A stretch of DNA of 25,586 nucleotides from Clostridia bacterium (GTDB lineage: Bacteria > Bacillota > Clostridia > Christensenellales > CAG-1252), in contig JAFTBD010000072.1 of NCBI GenBank assembly GCA_017455385.1, positions 1 to 25,586 on the forward strand. The letters run 5' to 3'. The notes below the pieces were generated by a model. The model was not told where the DNA came from, made no database searches, and worked only from the letters and a program-made list of their open reading frames with translations. Numbering within the stretch: position 1 is the stretch's first letter; each line of letters begins with the position of its first letter. The position numbers and the translations under genes were made by a program. This document shows, one piece after another, positions 16,201 to 24,899 of this stretch.

Positions 16201-17851
16201 TCAGTAGGTCTGTCTTCGCCATCAGGGAGAAGAAGGTGTGGAATATGTGGGATTCGGAGAGATTCCGCATCAAGGCGCCGTGCTCTTTTTGCAGGCGGTC
16301 GCCGACGTATTGCAGCCGCTCCAGGCAGTTCGCCATATGACGCAGATCTTCGCGGGCGGCGAGCTTGTTCTCATAAGATCCGTTCGGATCGGCGTAGCCG
16401 TACCAAATGTTATTGCGATAGTCGTAGCCGATGCTGTCCACGTAGCCGAGGTAGCGGTCGAGAAGGATCACCGCGTCTCTTAGATAGTCGGCGCCTTTCT
16501 CCTCGATCTTCGGGATGACGTAATTCAGTTCGACCGCCGCGCGCTGACGGGAGTATTCCTCGTACAGGTCGTAGAGGCTCTCTTCCACGACGGGACGGAT
16601 GCGGTGGAGTTCCTCGGAGTAGCCGTCGAGCTGTGCTCTCGCTTTCTCTCTCGCGTCGATCTCCGCCTGCGCGCGCGACGAAACGACGCTCTTCGGCAAG
16701 GTGAGGGTGCGGCAGAGTTCGTCTATGACGTCTTTTTTATTGGCGCGGGAGCTGTGCAGGGCGAGGCAGAAATCATCGAGCCCCACCCGTTTCAGGTTCT
16801 CGTACACCACGTTCAGCGCGGCGCGTTTCTCGGAGACGAAGAGCACCTTCTTCCCGCGGGCGAGGCATTCCGCCACGATATTCGTGATGGACTGGCTCTT
16901 GCCCGTCCCCGGGGGACCTTGCAGGACGAAGCTCTTGCCGCTCGCCGCCATCCGAATGGCTTGGTTCTGGCTGGAGTCCGCGTCCACGACGTTATGCAGT
17001 TCGCCGACGTCCGCATCGGAAGTGTCTTCCGCCGCCACGGGGAGATTCAGGAGAGCGCGGATGGAAGGGTTCTCCAAGATGATGCCTCCGTTCTCCTTGA
17101 TGTCTTTATACATATTGATCTTCTGGAATGCGAAGAGCCCCACTTTGCATTCGACGGTCACCGTCCAGCCCAGTTTCTCCACCAGTTTGGTGACTTTCTC
17201 GTAGTATTCCTCCACGGGCGCCTCCTCGTCGTATTCGGGGAGGGAGATGCCGTGTTCGCTCTGCATCTTGTAGAGGAAGGTCGGGTTGACGGAAATATCC
17301 GCGGCGATATTCAGACAGAAAGGATCCACGGAAGACTCCCGCTCGATGGTCACGGGCGCGAGCAGGATGGGCGCGTGCATGACGCGTTCCTTGTCGTCCT
17401 CCTCCGTCCAGTCGATGAAACCGAAGGCGACGTATGCGAGATTCACGCCCGTCTCTTCCATCGCGGAATCCGCGCGCTTTTTGATGTTTTTGAGGGCGGT
17501 GATGGGCGCCCCCGCCACGTTATAAGCGAGGCAGATATTATTCTTTTTCAGCTTGGGCAGGTATTTCGCGAGATAATCCGATCTCGAGAGAGGAGTCTTC
17601 GCGGCGGCGGTCAGCGTCGCGGCGCTCGTCGTCGTCCCGCTCGTCGGGAGGGCGGCGTCTTCGTCGTCCGAGAGCTTCGGATCGAATACCTCGAAGCGGA
17701 CGGATTTCTCGCTGCGGTCGAGGATCGTAGCGAAGTCGGGGAATAATAATTCCACGGTGGACGCCTTGGAGTCTTTGAAATTGATGAGGTTATTGCCTTT
17801 GCCGGTGTCGAGCAGGAGCTCTGCCCATTTATTCAAACGTTCGGTTCCCAT
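13268..17851 (-). CDS. DUF4011-SF1 helicase-REase (Vsr/MTES_1575-like)-DUF3320 protein, likely anti-phage defence
   Basis: A 1,527-residue multidomain protein. Residues 1 to ~280 match the DUF4011 region that precedes such helicases (LNKWAELLLDTGKGNNLINF). The SF1 helicase follows: Q-like DSSQNQAI, Walker A GPPGTGKSQS near 311-320, then a ~600-residue insertion rich in helices, Walker B FDVVIFDEASQ near 930-940, VVGDSKQMPP near 955, LKWHYRSR, ETVQGDERD and RRLNVAVTRAK near 1168. From ~1225 to 1310 is a PD-(D/E)xK nuclease of the MTES_1575/Vsr type with KIDLAV and IELDG acidic residues intact and the typical RDRDRLRQ and WSTDW segments. A DUF3320-like domain ends the protein. AAGGAGA at 17857-17863 supports the start. 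This domain order matches the single-gene 'hhe' defence candidates (DUF4011-helicase-Vsr); helicase or DNA-repair roles remain possible. It begins 31 bases after the lipoprotein gene on the same strand. Confidence 0.9.
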   Translation of the reverse strand: MGTERLNKWAELLLDTGKGNNLINFKDSKASTVELLFPDFATILDRSEKSVRFEVFDPKLSDDEDAALPTSGTTTSAATLTAAAKTPLSRSDYLAKYLPKLKKNNICLAYNVAGAPITALKNIKKRADSAMEETGVNLAYVAFGFIDWTEEDDKERVMHAPILLAPVTIERESSVDPFCLNIAADISVNPTFLYKMQSEHGISLPEYDEEAPVEEYYEKVTKLVEKLGWTVTVECKVGLFAFQKINMYKDIKENGGIILENPSIRALLNLPVAAEDTSDADVGELHNVVDADSSQNQAIRMAASGKSFVLQGPPGTGKSQSITNIVAECLARGKKVLFVSEKRAALNVVYENLKRVGLDDFCLALHSSRANKKDVIDELCRTLTLPKSVVSSRAQAEIDAREKARAQLDGYSEELHRIRPVVEESLYDLYEEYSRQRAAVELNYVIPKIEEKGADYLRDAVILLDRYLGYVDSIGYDYRNNIWYGYADPNGSYENKLAAREDLRHMANCLERLQYVGDRLQKEHGALMRNLSESHIFHTFFSLMAKTDLLTPALLRKDVLEKALSSVKKMQKLAKEILANKAYLLAEYTADIFRKPGDRYSTTLRTKFHGALSRLFSGEYKGIIADLASCRKDGTKPKYPSACQATDALAAYQDALQDFETLETKVEPLLGPAYNGIETDFALLLSSMTTLQAVLTSGVELGALTAPTGNTNIFSVAYDYAADLDAAFKDSHEESLIARFDKDQYDLETAAFTMLVPKLRNCRDNADEMDNWLEFLKFIAEIRDQDLLSFLDTALDSDVEAGLLIGTYKRAYATQWIDLLLRSSPILSALTRIPHDQAVAEFRKRDLITFEINKAVIKASLSAERPSLDIVTPGSAIAILRREGEKKRRQKSIRTLLAEIGDLAQTLKPCFLMSPLSVSTFLGAGFTFDVVIFDEASQIFPQDAVGSIYRGKQLIVVGDSKQMPPSNFFSSNVLTDDADEDEEDVADFESILDLCATAFPQLSLKWHYRSRFEQLISFSNKYFYESDLVTFPSYMEDAPGVGVDYIHVDGTFDRSTRTNLAEAEKMVELVFEHIDKYPDRSLGVVAFSISQQNLIDRLIQKRRQSDPSKEEFFKSDKPEPFFVKNLETVQGDERDTILFSVAYGKGSDGKLLLNFGPINKVGGERRLNVAVTRAKYNVVILSSMHGSDIDPARTSSKGARLLGAYLDYAEKGPSVLGLGAIGGFTTESVAAEVKEFLLENGYEVEEKVGFSAFKIDLAVKAPAKDRYILAIELDGPTYRDIKATRDRDRLRQGVLERMGWTFYRLWSTDWVKNNKAEKERLLAALKSALNAAGAMPTQEQVPAESFTETAQEQHFAFPTYPLVSEFQAMKRCRGDVCGVVKAIVEGESPVHEEWILKRICFMFGKDKVTSAVRSEYLMKMSYPARFGLERKGEYLSVKGGTMPTLRVPAEDAALVRDIKYIPLEELANGIRDVVEMSVSVDRLGLYRMLSQMLGASRLTENIVKRFDAALAQLKGVIDVSGETLSKK

Positions 17852-17882
17852 TGGTTTCTCCTTGTGTGGAAATAATTATCGA

Positions 17883-20800
17883 TCAATCGTTTTCAAGCAA
17901 GCTCTTGCGCATCACGTACGCCCATTCGGTATAGCCCGCCTTATTGAGGTGCATACCGTCGGCGAAAGAGGTCAGATCGCCGGTGTTGCTGCCGCTGTAG
18001 ACCATGCGATACGTCGTGTCGAGCCCGATGGTTTGGAGCCAGCTGTAGCCACTCGCATAGCTGCTCATCGAACTGTTGAAAGCGTTCACGTTGTCCACGG
18101 TCAGCTGGTTGCTGCCGGAGACGGCGAGAGGCACTTTATTGATGAGCACGTAGAAGACTTTCGTGTGCGGCAGGTTGGTGTGGATCTGTTGGATGAGCGA
18201 CTGTACGTTGGACAGCGTCGTATTTACGGGACTATTGTATTTCAGGTCGTTGACGCCCACGAAGAGGACTATCGTGCTCGGGTTGTAGGCGTAGATGAGG
18301 CGCTCCGCGAGACCGCCGTCCGCGAGCCAGTCGGTGGAAGCCGTGCCGCCGATGCCGACGTCCGCCACGGTGATGCCCTTCAGGTCTTGGCTGTATGTCT
18401 CCCACTTCTCCATCGAAGAGGAGCCGCAGAGGATCACATCGTGCGGATCGATCGCGATGTCTTTGTACAGATTGCGGGCGTAATACTCGCGTGTGGATTG
18501 CCCGCTGTCGTTATTGTTGATGGAGGCGACCGCCTTCCGCTTGACGGTGATCGTACTCGTCGTGAAACTGCTTGCGCCTGTGGCAAGATACTTGATCGTC
18601 AGCGTGCCGTACGTGCCGGTAAAGCTCGAATTCTCCAAAATGTTGATGCTCTGCGCGTAGGTCGCGGAGAGTATCTCCTGCACCCCTCTGATATAACTGA
18701 AGAGAGGCGACACGTCGGTGGCGTAGGTCTGCAGTTGCTTGATGGCGGTCGGGTTTATGGTGATGGTCGCGTTGCTCTTCACTTCGTTCGCGCCCATCAG
18801 TTGGATGGAGGTCGAGCCGCTCGAGATCGGCACGCGATAGGTCGTGTTCGCTTTCGGTTCGTAGTTCGCCTCTTCCGAGAAAGTCATATTGCTCAGCTGG
18901 ATGCCTCCTGCGGACGCGACGGAGATCATGAACTTCGTCACCTTGCATTTGTTGAAGAGCAAGGTGTATCCTTGCGATTGACTTGCATAGAGCACGTAAC
19001 GTCCCGTGGCGACCATATAATCGTCGTCGTAAAGGGTGAGATCCGCATACGTGGTGGAGCTGCTGCTCGCATTCTTGAGGGTGAAGCTCACTTTGTTCGC
19101 GTATCCGGCGCTGAGGTCCTTCGCCATATATTCGCCTGCCGATACGGTGAGAGTCGTTCCTTTATAGGAGCTGCCGTCACCTTTATATTGACCCGCCGAG
19201 GCGGCGGAGGTGTCTATGTAGGAAACGGAGAGATCGTCAAGGTAGAGATAGCAATAGTTGGTTGTGGCGCCCGTAGTGCCGTATACGTCGAAGCGGATCG
19301 CCTGCACTTCGATCGGGTCGAACCCGACGTAGTTTACTGTGGTGAATACTTTGTTGCTGTTGTCCGTACCCGTGGAGGCTATCTTGACGTACTTATTCGC
19401 CGCGCCCGTGATGTAATGGGTGTTGCCGGCGGTGTCGATCAGCATGATCTTATACCAAATGTCATAGGACGTGTAGTAGTTGCCGAGGCGCACGCTGAAA
19501 CTGTTGGCGAGACCGAGGCTGCTGCCTGTGTCGTACGTGAACCTACCTACGGTAGTAGACGTGCTCATATTCACGACGCGGCTCGTGTCGCCGTAGCGGC
19601 TGTTCATCTGATTGCTCGTATCCACCCAGCTTTCGTTGGCTTTATTCTGATACTGTTGTTTCCAATACTGTGCCTGGGTGCTACCGTTTGCCGTGGTATA
19701 AGGATTGTTCGTTGTTTGATCTTCAAAGGTCAGCGTGGTGTTCGCGAGCGTCAGTGTCTTGGACTTGCTCTTGGTCAGCGTGGAGCCGCTGTAATAGATG
19801 TTCGTTGTCGAGTTGTAGCCGGCATACGCCTTTACGGAGACGGTCTTGCTGCCCGCGGTGCGACTCGTGAGCTCGTAGTAGTTCAGGGAAGTGGCGTTAT
19901 AAGAGCCGCTTCCTTCTTTGACTTCCACGTAGTTTGCCGTCGCCGTCCAATGCGCCGTGATGCCGCTGAAGGTCACGTCGGAGAGCGCCACGGGGGTGCT
20001 GTAATAGGTCACCTCGTTCGAGTAGTCGCTGTCCAAGTAAGCGGAGTTCGTCGCCGCGACGGCTTTCACCTTGAAGGTGTGCTTTCCTTCCGACGCGGAA
20101 TAGGATGCGGAGGTCGCGCTGCCGAGGTTTGCGGACGCAGAAGCGAAATGATCCGCGTTGTCGTTCGCCCCCCAAGTGAGGCTGTCTGCGCCCTTCGTCA
20201 CACCGGGCGTAGCGAGCTTCGAGACCGTTACGGAGACGGCTTTATTCAGCGTCCCGTTCGAGTAATAATACACGCCGTTCACGACGCAGGGCATGACCGA
20301 GATCTGGATGGAGTAGGAGCCTACCGTGCGCGGAACGCCGCTGTAGGTGTAGGTGCCGCTGCTGTAGGATACGTCGCCGCAAGATGCCGCCGTGCCCTGC
20401 GAAACGTTGCCCTTGGAGACGTTGATCATGGCGGCGGGCGCCGAAGAGGTCCAAGTGACGAGCCTGCTGCCTGTCGCTACGGAAGGGGTCGAGAGGGTGA
20501 GCTCGCGCGATTCGTAATCGTAGTCGGCTTGATCGCTCGTTAGGTAGAGGGGATCATTCGAGAGCGCCTTGACCGAGATCGAGTAGGTGCCCACGGCTTT
20601 CGTAAGAACGTAGGAATTCGATCCCGGGGTGTACCAGTTGCCGTTACCCACTTTGATCTGATAGGAGTCCGCTTCCGACGCGCCGCTCCAAGTCAAGGTG
20701 GCTGTGCCGCCATTGTCGACCGACGCGGAGAATTCGGGGGTAGCTAGCTTCGAGACAGTCACGGACGTATCCTTGTTGATGGCGCCGGACGCGTAGTAAT

Positions 20801-23800
20801 AGGTGGGCGTCTGCGTGCTCGTGTCGAAGAGAGGCGTGACGCTGACGGAAACGCAATAGGTATTCGGCGTTTGCGGGATGGTATAGGAATAAGAGCCTGC
20901 GGCGACCGTCGTATAGGCGGTGTTCGCGCCGTTCACGGTGAATGACATCTCGCCGTCTTTCGTCGTTGCCGACCAGCTGAGCGTCAATCCGTTGCGAGTG
21001 ATATTGGACAGGAAGAGCGCCGTCGATGTGTAGGTATAGGTCGTGATCTCGCTCGGCAGGTAGCGCGCGTCGTCCGAGAGCGCTCGGATCTGCACGGTGT
21101 GCGATCCCGCATCGCTCTTGAGCGCCAGGACGCGAGAGGTCTGCGGCGTCCAACTGCCGTCGTCCACGCAGACGTTATAACGGGTGGCGTTCTCCACCGC
21201 GTCCCAGGCAATGCCGCTCAAAGAGGCGGAGAGCGCGGGGGCGCCGAGGGTAGAGACGACGATCCGCAAAGATTCTTCGCGTGCGTCGCCGTAATAATAT
21301 ACGGCGGAAGAAGCGTTGAATCCGCCCGCCGCGGTGATGACGAGGTCATAGGTGCCCGCAGTCTGAGGACAAGCGTAACGATAGGTGCCCGACGAGAGGT
21401 TGAAAGATGTTGGGGTGCCGTTCACGGTGAGCCCGATGGTCTTCGCGGTCGCCGTCCAGTACGCCGTCCTGCCTTGGGTCTCACGAATCGTCAGCGTGAC
21501 GGCGACGGTGTCGTAGGAATAGGTCTCCACGGCGCTGTCCGCATAGAGCGGATCGGTGGAGCGCGCCTGCACGTCGATGGTGTGATTCTCGACGTCGGTG
21601 CTGAGCGCGATGCGCCTCTCGTCCGAGGTCCATTCCGTCCATTCGCCGTTATCGATGCGGACGAGGTGAGAGGTGACGTGGTCGTCTTTATCCCAGGTGA
21701 CGCCGTCGATCGTGGCGGTGAGAGAGGGACGATAAAGGGTGTTCACGGTCACGCTGCCTGTGCTCGTGAGCGCGGACGCGACGCAGTAGTAGGTGTGCTG
21801 CTCGTCGTCGAAGCCTTTATCCACCGTAACGGTGACGGTGTGCTTGCCTGCGGTCTTTGCCGCGGTGTAAGAATAGACGCCATCGCTGTACGTGCTCTCC
21901 ACGGTCTCGTCCCCGTCTGTGACGGTCACGGATGCCGCCGTCGCTGTCCAGGAGAAGGTGCGCCCCTCGACGGAGAGGTCGGAGAGCGCCGCATCGACGG
22001 TTGTGTAGGTATAGGTCGCGATGTCGCTGTTTGCGTAGATTGAATTGTCGGAGGTCGCCTTCACGCGCACGGTATGTTCGCCCGCCGCGGAGAGGAGCGC
22101 CGACTTGAAGGTGTAATTCGCCGTCCAGGCGCCGCCGTCCACGCTGACGTAATAGGCATTGGCATGGGACACCGCCCTCCAGGTCACGCCGGACAGGGAC
22201 GCGGAGATCTCGGGCGCGGCGAGCGCGGTGACGGTGATCCTCGCGTTTTTGGTGTCCGCAGAGCCGACGAAATAGGTCTTGGCGTCCGCATCATAGCCCT
22301 CCGAAACGGACACGGAGAGATCGTAGGTGCCCGCCGCATCGGGGCAGGTGTAGGAATAACTGCCGCTTGTGAAGTCGTACGCCGCAGGCTCTCCGTTCAC
22401 GGTGAGAGTCACGGACGCCGCCACGGCGCGCCAAGTGACGGTCGTGTGCTGAACGGTCAGGTCGGACAGGGTGATCGCAACGGTCTCGTACTCGTAGATC
22501 GCCATCGCGCTCTCCACGTAACGGGGGTCGGAGGGGACGGCTTTCACGCGGACGATATGTCTGCCGACAGGGGAGAGGAGCGCCGCGACGCGTCCGGTCG
22601 TCTCCGTCCAATCGTCGTCATCAACGGAAACGAGGTAACAGGCGGCATTCTCCACTGCATCCCAAGTGGCGCCGTCCGCGCTCGCGGTGAGCACGGGAGA
22701 GGACAGGGGGTCGATGGTCACGGAAGTCGATTTCGTGAGGGATGTGGCGGCGTAATGATAGACGTCGTCCGCGAATGCGCTCGTGACGGACACGGACACC
22801 TCATACGTTCCCGCCACCGAAGGCAGGAGATAGGAGCCGTCCGTCGTGATGACGGCAGTCTCGCCGTTCACGCGGAGGGTCGGGGTGCCCGTCGTCGTCC
22901 AGGACACGGTCAGACCGTCCACGGAGAGGGCGGACAGCGTCGCCGCGGCTGTGGTGTAGGCGTAGGTCGCCTCTTCGCTCGATGCATAGAAAGGATCGGA
23001 CGGGACGGCAACCACCGTGAATACGTGTTCACCGATCACGGTCGAGAGCGCGGCGAGATTCGCCGAAGCGACCGTCCACTCGCCGTCGTCCGAACGGATG
23101 GAATAAGAGGTGGCGTTCGGGACGCTCGTCCAAGAAACGCCGCGGAGCGAAGCGGAGAGAAGGGGTGCTTCGAGCTTGGTGCGGGTGATGGTGGCGGTCT
23201 TGGTGAGACTGCCGTAATAGTACACGCCGTCCTTGTAGCCCGCCGTCGCGGTCACGGACAGCAGAAAGCTCATCTCGTCACCGCTCGCGGTGTAGGAATA
23301 GGTGCCGTCCTCAGAGGGGAAGCAGTCGGCGCTCTCACCGTTTACGGTGAGCTCCACGCCGCAGGACGCCGCCGACCAAGTCGCGGTCAAGCCCTTCGTG
23401 GCGATCTCGGAGAGGGAGACCGTCGCCGCGCGATAGGTGACGGAAGCGCTCTTGCCCTCCGCCTCGCCGTTCGCGGATGTGACGCGCACGGTGTGCTCGC
23501 CGTCCAGCGCGGAATATCGGATAGAGGTCTCGACGGTATCGATGCGATCGCCGCCGTCAATGGACACGAGATAATGGGTGGCGTTCTTCACCGCCTCCCA
23601 GGTGATGGCGTCTTCCGACAAAGAGAGGGCGGGCGCCTCGGGCAGAAATACGGGTTCATCATTACCACCCGGCTCATCATTCCCACCGGGAGTGTCGTTG
23701 CCACCGGGCTCGTCGTTGCCGCCGGGGGTGTCATTACCGTTCGGATCGTCGGCGCCGCCGGGATCATCGTTTCCACCGGGAGTGTCGTTGCCACCGGGAG

Positions 23801-24884
23801 TGTCGTTGCCACCGGGAGTGTCGTTGCCACCGGGGGTGTCGTTTCCACCGGGCTCGTCGTTGCCGCCGGGAGTGTCGTTGCCGCCGGGGGTGTCGTTGCC
23901 ACCCGGTTCGTCATTACCGCCGGGCTCGTCGTTTCCGTTCGGATCGTCTGTGCCGCCCGGTTCATCGTTTCCACCGGGAGTGTCGTTGCCACCCGGTTCA
24001 TCGGTGCCGTTTTGCGCCTCGATCACGCTGAAAGAATAGGTGCTGTCGTCTCGAAAAGTCACTGTAAAAGTGACTTTGTCGCCGTCGACGCCCGTCTGCT
24101 CCGCTTTGGTGACCTTGCCGTTGGGGCTTCCGACGCTGAGGAGCCCATTCGAGCCTTTTGTAACGGAGAAGGTGAAGGTGGTGCCGTCCTTGCAGAAGGC
24201 GGTGCACCTGTAAATGTTGTCGCTCACGTCGTCCGCCTCGATCTTGGTGAGGGTGTCGGCGATGGTCGTCGTGGTGACAGGAGTATCGTTCCCGCCGCTC
24301 TCGCCGCCGTTCTCGTTATCGTTATTCTCCGTGCCGCCGATCTCGCCATCCCCGCTCGACGATTCGGTGCGGGTGACGGTGAAGGTGGCGGTCTCGCCGT
24401 TCGTGAAGGTGACGGTGTAGGTGTCGGTCAGCTCTTCGGTAGCGGTCTTCTCGATCTTCGAGATTCCCGCGCCGCCCTCGGCGATGGTGAAGGTGGAGGT
24501 CGTGCCGTCCGAGTACGTGATGGTATAGATGCCGTCTCCCGTCAGCTCTATCTTCTCTGCGCTCGCGAGCGCTTTTAATCCGTTTTGTACGGAATAATCC
24601 GCAGAAGTGCCGTCCGTGTATGTGACGGTGTAGACGCCCTCTTCATCGCTTTCTGTGATGCTCGCTATGCCGACGCCCTCCGCCTTGCCCTCATGGAGAG
24701 AGGTGAGCCATTGGTCGTAGGAGAGGGTGCCGCCGCTCCCTGCGTAGGTCAGGTATACGCCGTGCAGTTCGTCGTACGAAGCGGTGTCCACGTTGCCGCT
24801 TTGCAAGAGTCCGCATGCGGTGAATAGGATCGCCGCTACGAGAAGGAGCAGGATGGGAATGATGCGGGAGAATGTCTTTTTCAT
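17883..24884 (-). CDS. Giant surface lipoprotein with repeat domains and C-terminal SGNH/GDSL hydrolase
   Basis: The start at 24884 (GGAGG at 24894-24890) gives 2,333 residues; an upstream ATG at 24944 has no site. Residues 1-24 are a lipoprotein signal ending ILFTAC with the lipidated Cys at 24. Then come a SYDQWLTSLHEGKAEGVGI segment and about five ~40-residue repeats of the YTVTYTDGT-x-A-x-F-x-V type, a stalk of 20 GGND(T/E)P-like units (about residues 293-411), and eight two-part units of ~160 residues (to about 1715). Each unit has an A half with a G-V-T-W-D-A-V-x-N-A-T-x-Y core and a B half ending YYYGS-x-T-K; both look like Fn3/Ig-type beta sandwiches. Two further beta domains (one CBM-like) precede an SGNH hydrolase from ~2125: GSSSMEKW (Ser), VGIGGT (Gly), FVGVNDL (Asn), DGMHLN (Asp, His). 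Likely an esterase or deacetylase acting on extracellular carbohydrate. Confidence 0.9.
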   Translation of the reverse strand: MKKTFSRIIPILLLLVAAILFTACGLLQSGNVDTASYDELHGVYLTYAGSGGTLSYDQWLTSLHEGKAEGVGIASITESDEEGVYTVTYTDGTSADYSVQNGLKALASAEKIELTGDGIYTITYSDGTTSTFTIAEGGAGISKIEKTATEELTDTYTVTFTNGETATFTVTRTESSSGDGEIGGTENNDNENGGESGGNDTPVTTTTIADTLTKIEADDVSDNIYRCTAFCKDGTTFTFSVTKGSNGLLSVGSPNGKVTKAEQTGVDGDKVTFTVTFRDDSTYSFSVIEAQNGTDEPGGNDTPGGNDEPGGTDDPNGNDEPGGNDEPGGNDTPGGNDTPGGNDEPGGNDTPGGNDTPGGNDTPGGNDTPGGNDDPGGADDPNGNDTPGGNDEPGGNDTPGGNDEPGGNDEPVFLPEAPALSLSEDAITWEAVKNATHYLVSIDGGDRIDTVETSIRYSALDGEHTVRVTSANGEAEGKSASVTYRAATVSLSEIATKGLTATWSAASCGVELTVNGESADCFPSEDGTYSYTASGDEMSFLLSVTATAGYKDGVYYYGSLTKTATITRTKLEAPLLSASLRGVSWTSVPNATSYSIRSDDGEWTVASANLAALSTVIGEHVFTVVAVPSDPFYASSEEATYAYTTAAATLSALSVDGLTVSWTTTGTPTLRVNGETAVITTDGSYLLPSVAGTYEVSVSVTSAFADDVYHYAATSLTKSTSVTIDPLSSPVLTASADGATWDAVENAACYLVSVDDDDWTETTGRVAALLSPVGRHIVRVKAVPSDPRYVESAMAIYEYETVAITLSDLTVQHTTVTWRAVAASVTLTVNGEPAAYDFTSGSYSYTCPDAAGTYDLSVSVSEGYDADAKTYFVGSADTKNARITVTALAAPEISASLSGVTWRAVSHANAYYVSVDGGAWTANYTFKSALLSAAGEHTVRVKATSDNSIYANSDIATYTYTTVDAALSDLSVEGRTFSWTATAASVTVTDGDETVESTYSDGVYSYTAAKTAGKHTVTVTVDKGFDDEQHTYYCVASALTSTGSVTVNTLYRPSLTATIDGVTWDKDDHVTSHLVRIDNGEWTEWTSDERRIALSTDVENHTIDVQARSTDPLYADSAVETYSYDTVAVTLTIRETQGRTAYWTATAKTIGLTVNGTPTSFNLSSGTYRYACPQTAGTYDLVITAAGGFNASSAVYYYGDAREESLRIVVSTLGAPALSASLSGIAWDAVENATRYNVCVDDGSWTPQTSRVLALKSDAGSHTVQIRALSDDARYLPSEITTYTYTSTALFLSNITRNGLTLSWSATTKDGEMSFTVNGANTAYTTVAAGSYSYTIPQTPNTYCVSVSVTPLFDTSTQTPTYYYASGAINKDTSVTVSKLATPEFSASVDNGGTATLTWSGASEADSYQIKVGNGNWYTPGSNSYVLTKAVGTYSISVKALSNDPLYLTSDQADYDYESRELTLSTPSVATGSRLVTWTSSAPAAMINVSKGNVSQGTAASCGDVSYSSGTYTYSGVPRTVGSYSIQISVMPCVVNGVYYYSNGTLNKAVSVTVSKLATPGVTKGADSLTWGANDNADHFASASANLGSATSASYSASEGKHTFKVKAVAATNSAYLDSDYSNEVTYYSTPVALSDVTFSGITAHWTATANYVEVKEGSGSYNATSLNYYELTSRTAGSKTVSVKAYAGYNSTTNIYYSGSTLTKSKSKTLTLANTTLTFEDQTTNNPYTTANGSTQAQYWKQQYQNKANESWVDTSNQMNSRYGDTSRVVNMSTSTTVGRFTYDTGSSLGLANSFSVRLGNYYTSYDIWYKIMLIDTAGNTHYITGAANKYVKIASTGTDNSNKVFTTVNYVGFDPIEVQAIRFDVYGTTGATTNYCYLYLDDLSVSYIDTSAASAGQYKGDGSSYKGTTLTVSAGEYMAKDLSAGYANKVSFTLKNASSSSTTYADLTLYDDDYMVATGRYVLYASQSQGYTLLFNKCKVTKFMISVASAGGIQLSNMTFSEEANYEPKANTTYRVPISSGSTSIQLMGANEVKSNATITINPTAIKQLQTYATDVSPLFSYIRGVQEILSATYAQSINILENSSFTGTYGTLTIKYLATGASSFTTSTITVKRKAVASINNNDSGQSTREYYARNLYKDIAIDPHDVILCGSSSMEKWETYSQDLKGITVADVGIGGTASTDWLADGGLAERLIYAYNPSTIVLFVGVNDLKYNSPVNTTLSNVQSLIQQIHTNLPHTKVFYVLINKVPLAVSGSNQLTVDNVNAFNSSMSSYASGYSWLQTIGLDTTYRMVYSGSNTGDLTSFADGMHLNKAGYTEWAYVMRKSLLEND
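23652..24008 (-). repeat. 18-bp tandem repeat encoding a GGND(T/E)P stalk
   Basis: Nineteen 18-base units plus one of 15 bases, read on the minus strand as GGNDTP, GGNDEP and variants (GGTDDP, GGADDP, NGNDEP). Units are nearly identical in DNA as well as protein, with runs of identical GGNDTP copies, so the tract probably changes length by slippage or recombination. It links the lipid-anchored N-terminal part to the beta-sandwich array, like a flexible cell-wall-spanning spacer. Confidence 0.93.
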
Positions 24885-24899
24885 AGTTGCCTCCGAGTC

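Noticed and set aside
13379..17746. Long plus-strand frames opposite the helicase gene (for example 13379-15133, 15407-16207, 16604-17746)
   Set aside because: The minus strand carries all helicase and nuclease motifs; these are shadows.
17757..20543. 928-codon open frame on the plus strand
   Set aside because: Antisense to the lipoprotein and helicase genes; residue content (Arg, His, Val, Gly rich) is that of a shadow frame in GC-rich DNA, with no domain or ribosome binding site.
23652..24008. CRISPR-like regular repeats
   Set aside because: 18-bp units without spacers, in frame, encode a GGND(T/E)P stalk.
22074..24578. 834-codon open frame on the plus strand
   Set aside because: Antisense to the lipoprotein repeats; Arg/Gly/Val-rich shadow without recognisable domains.
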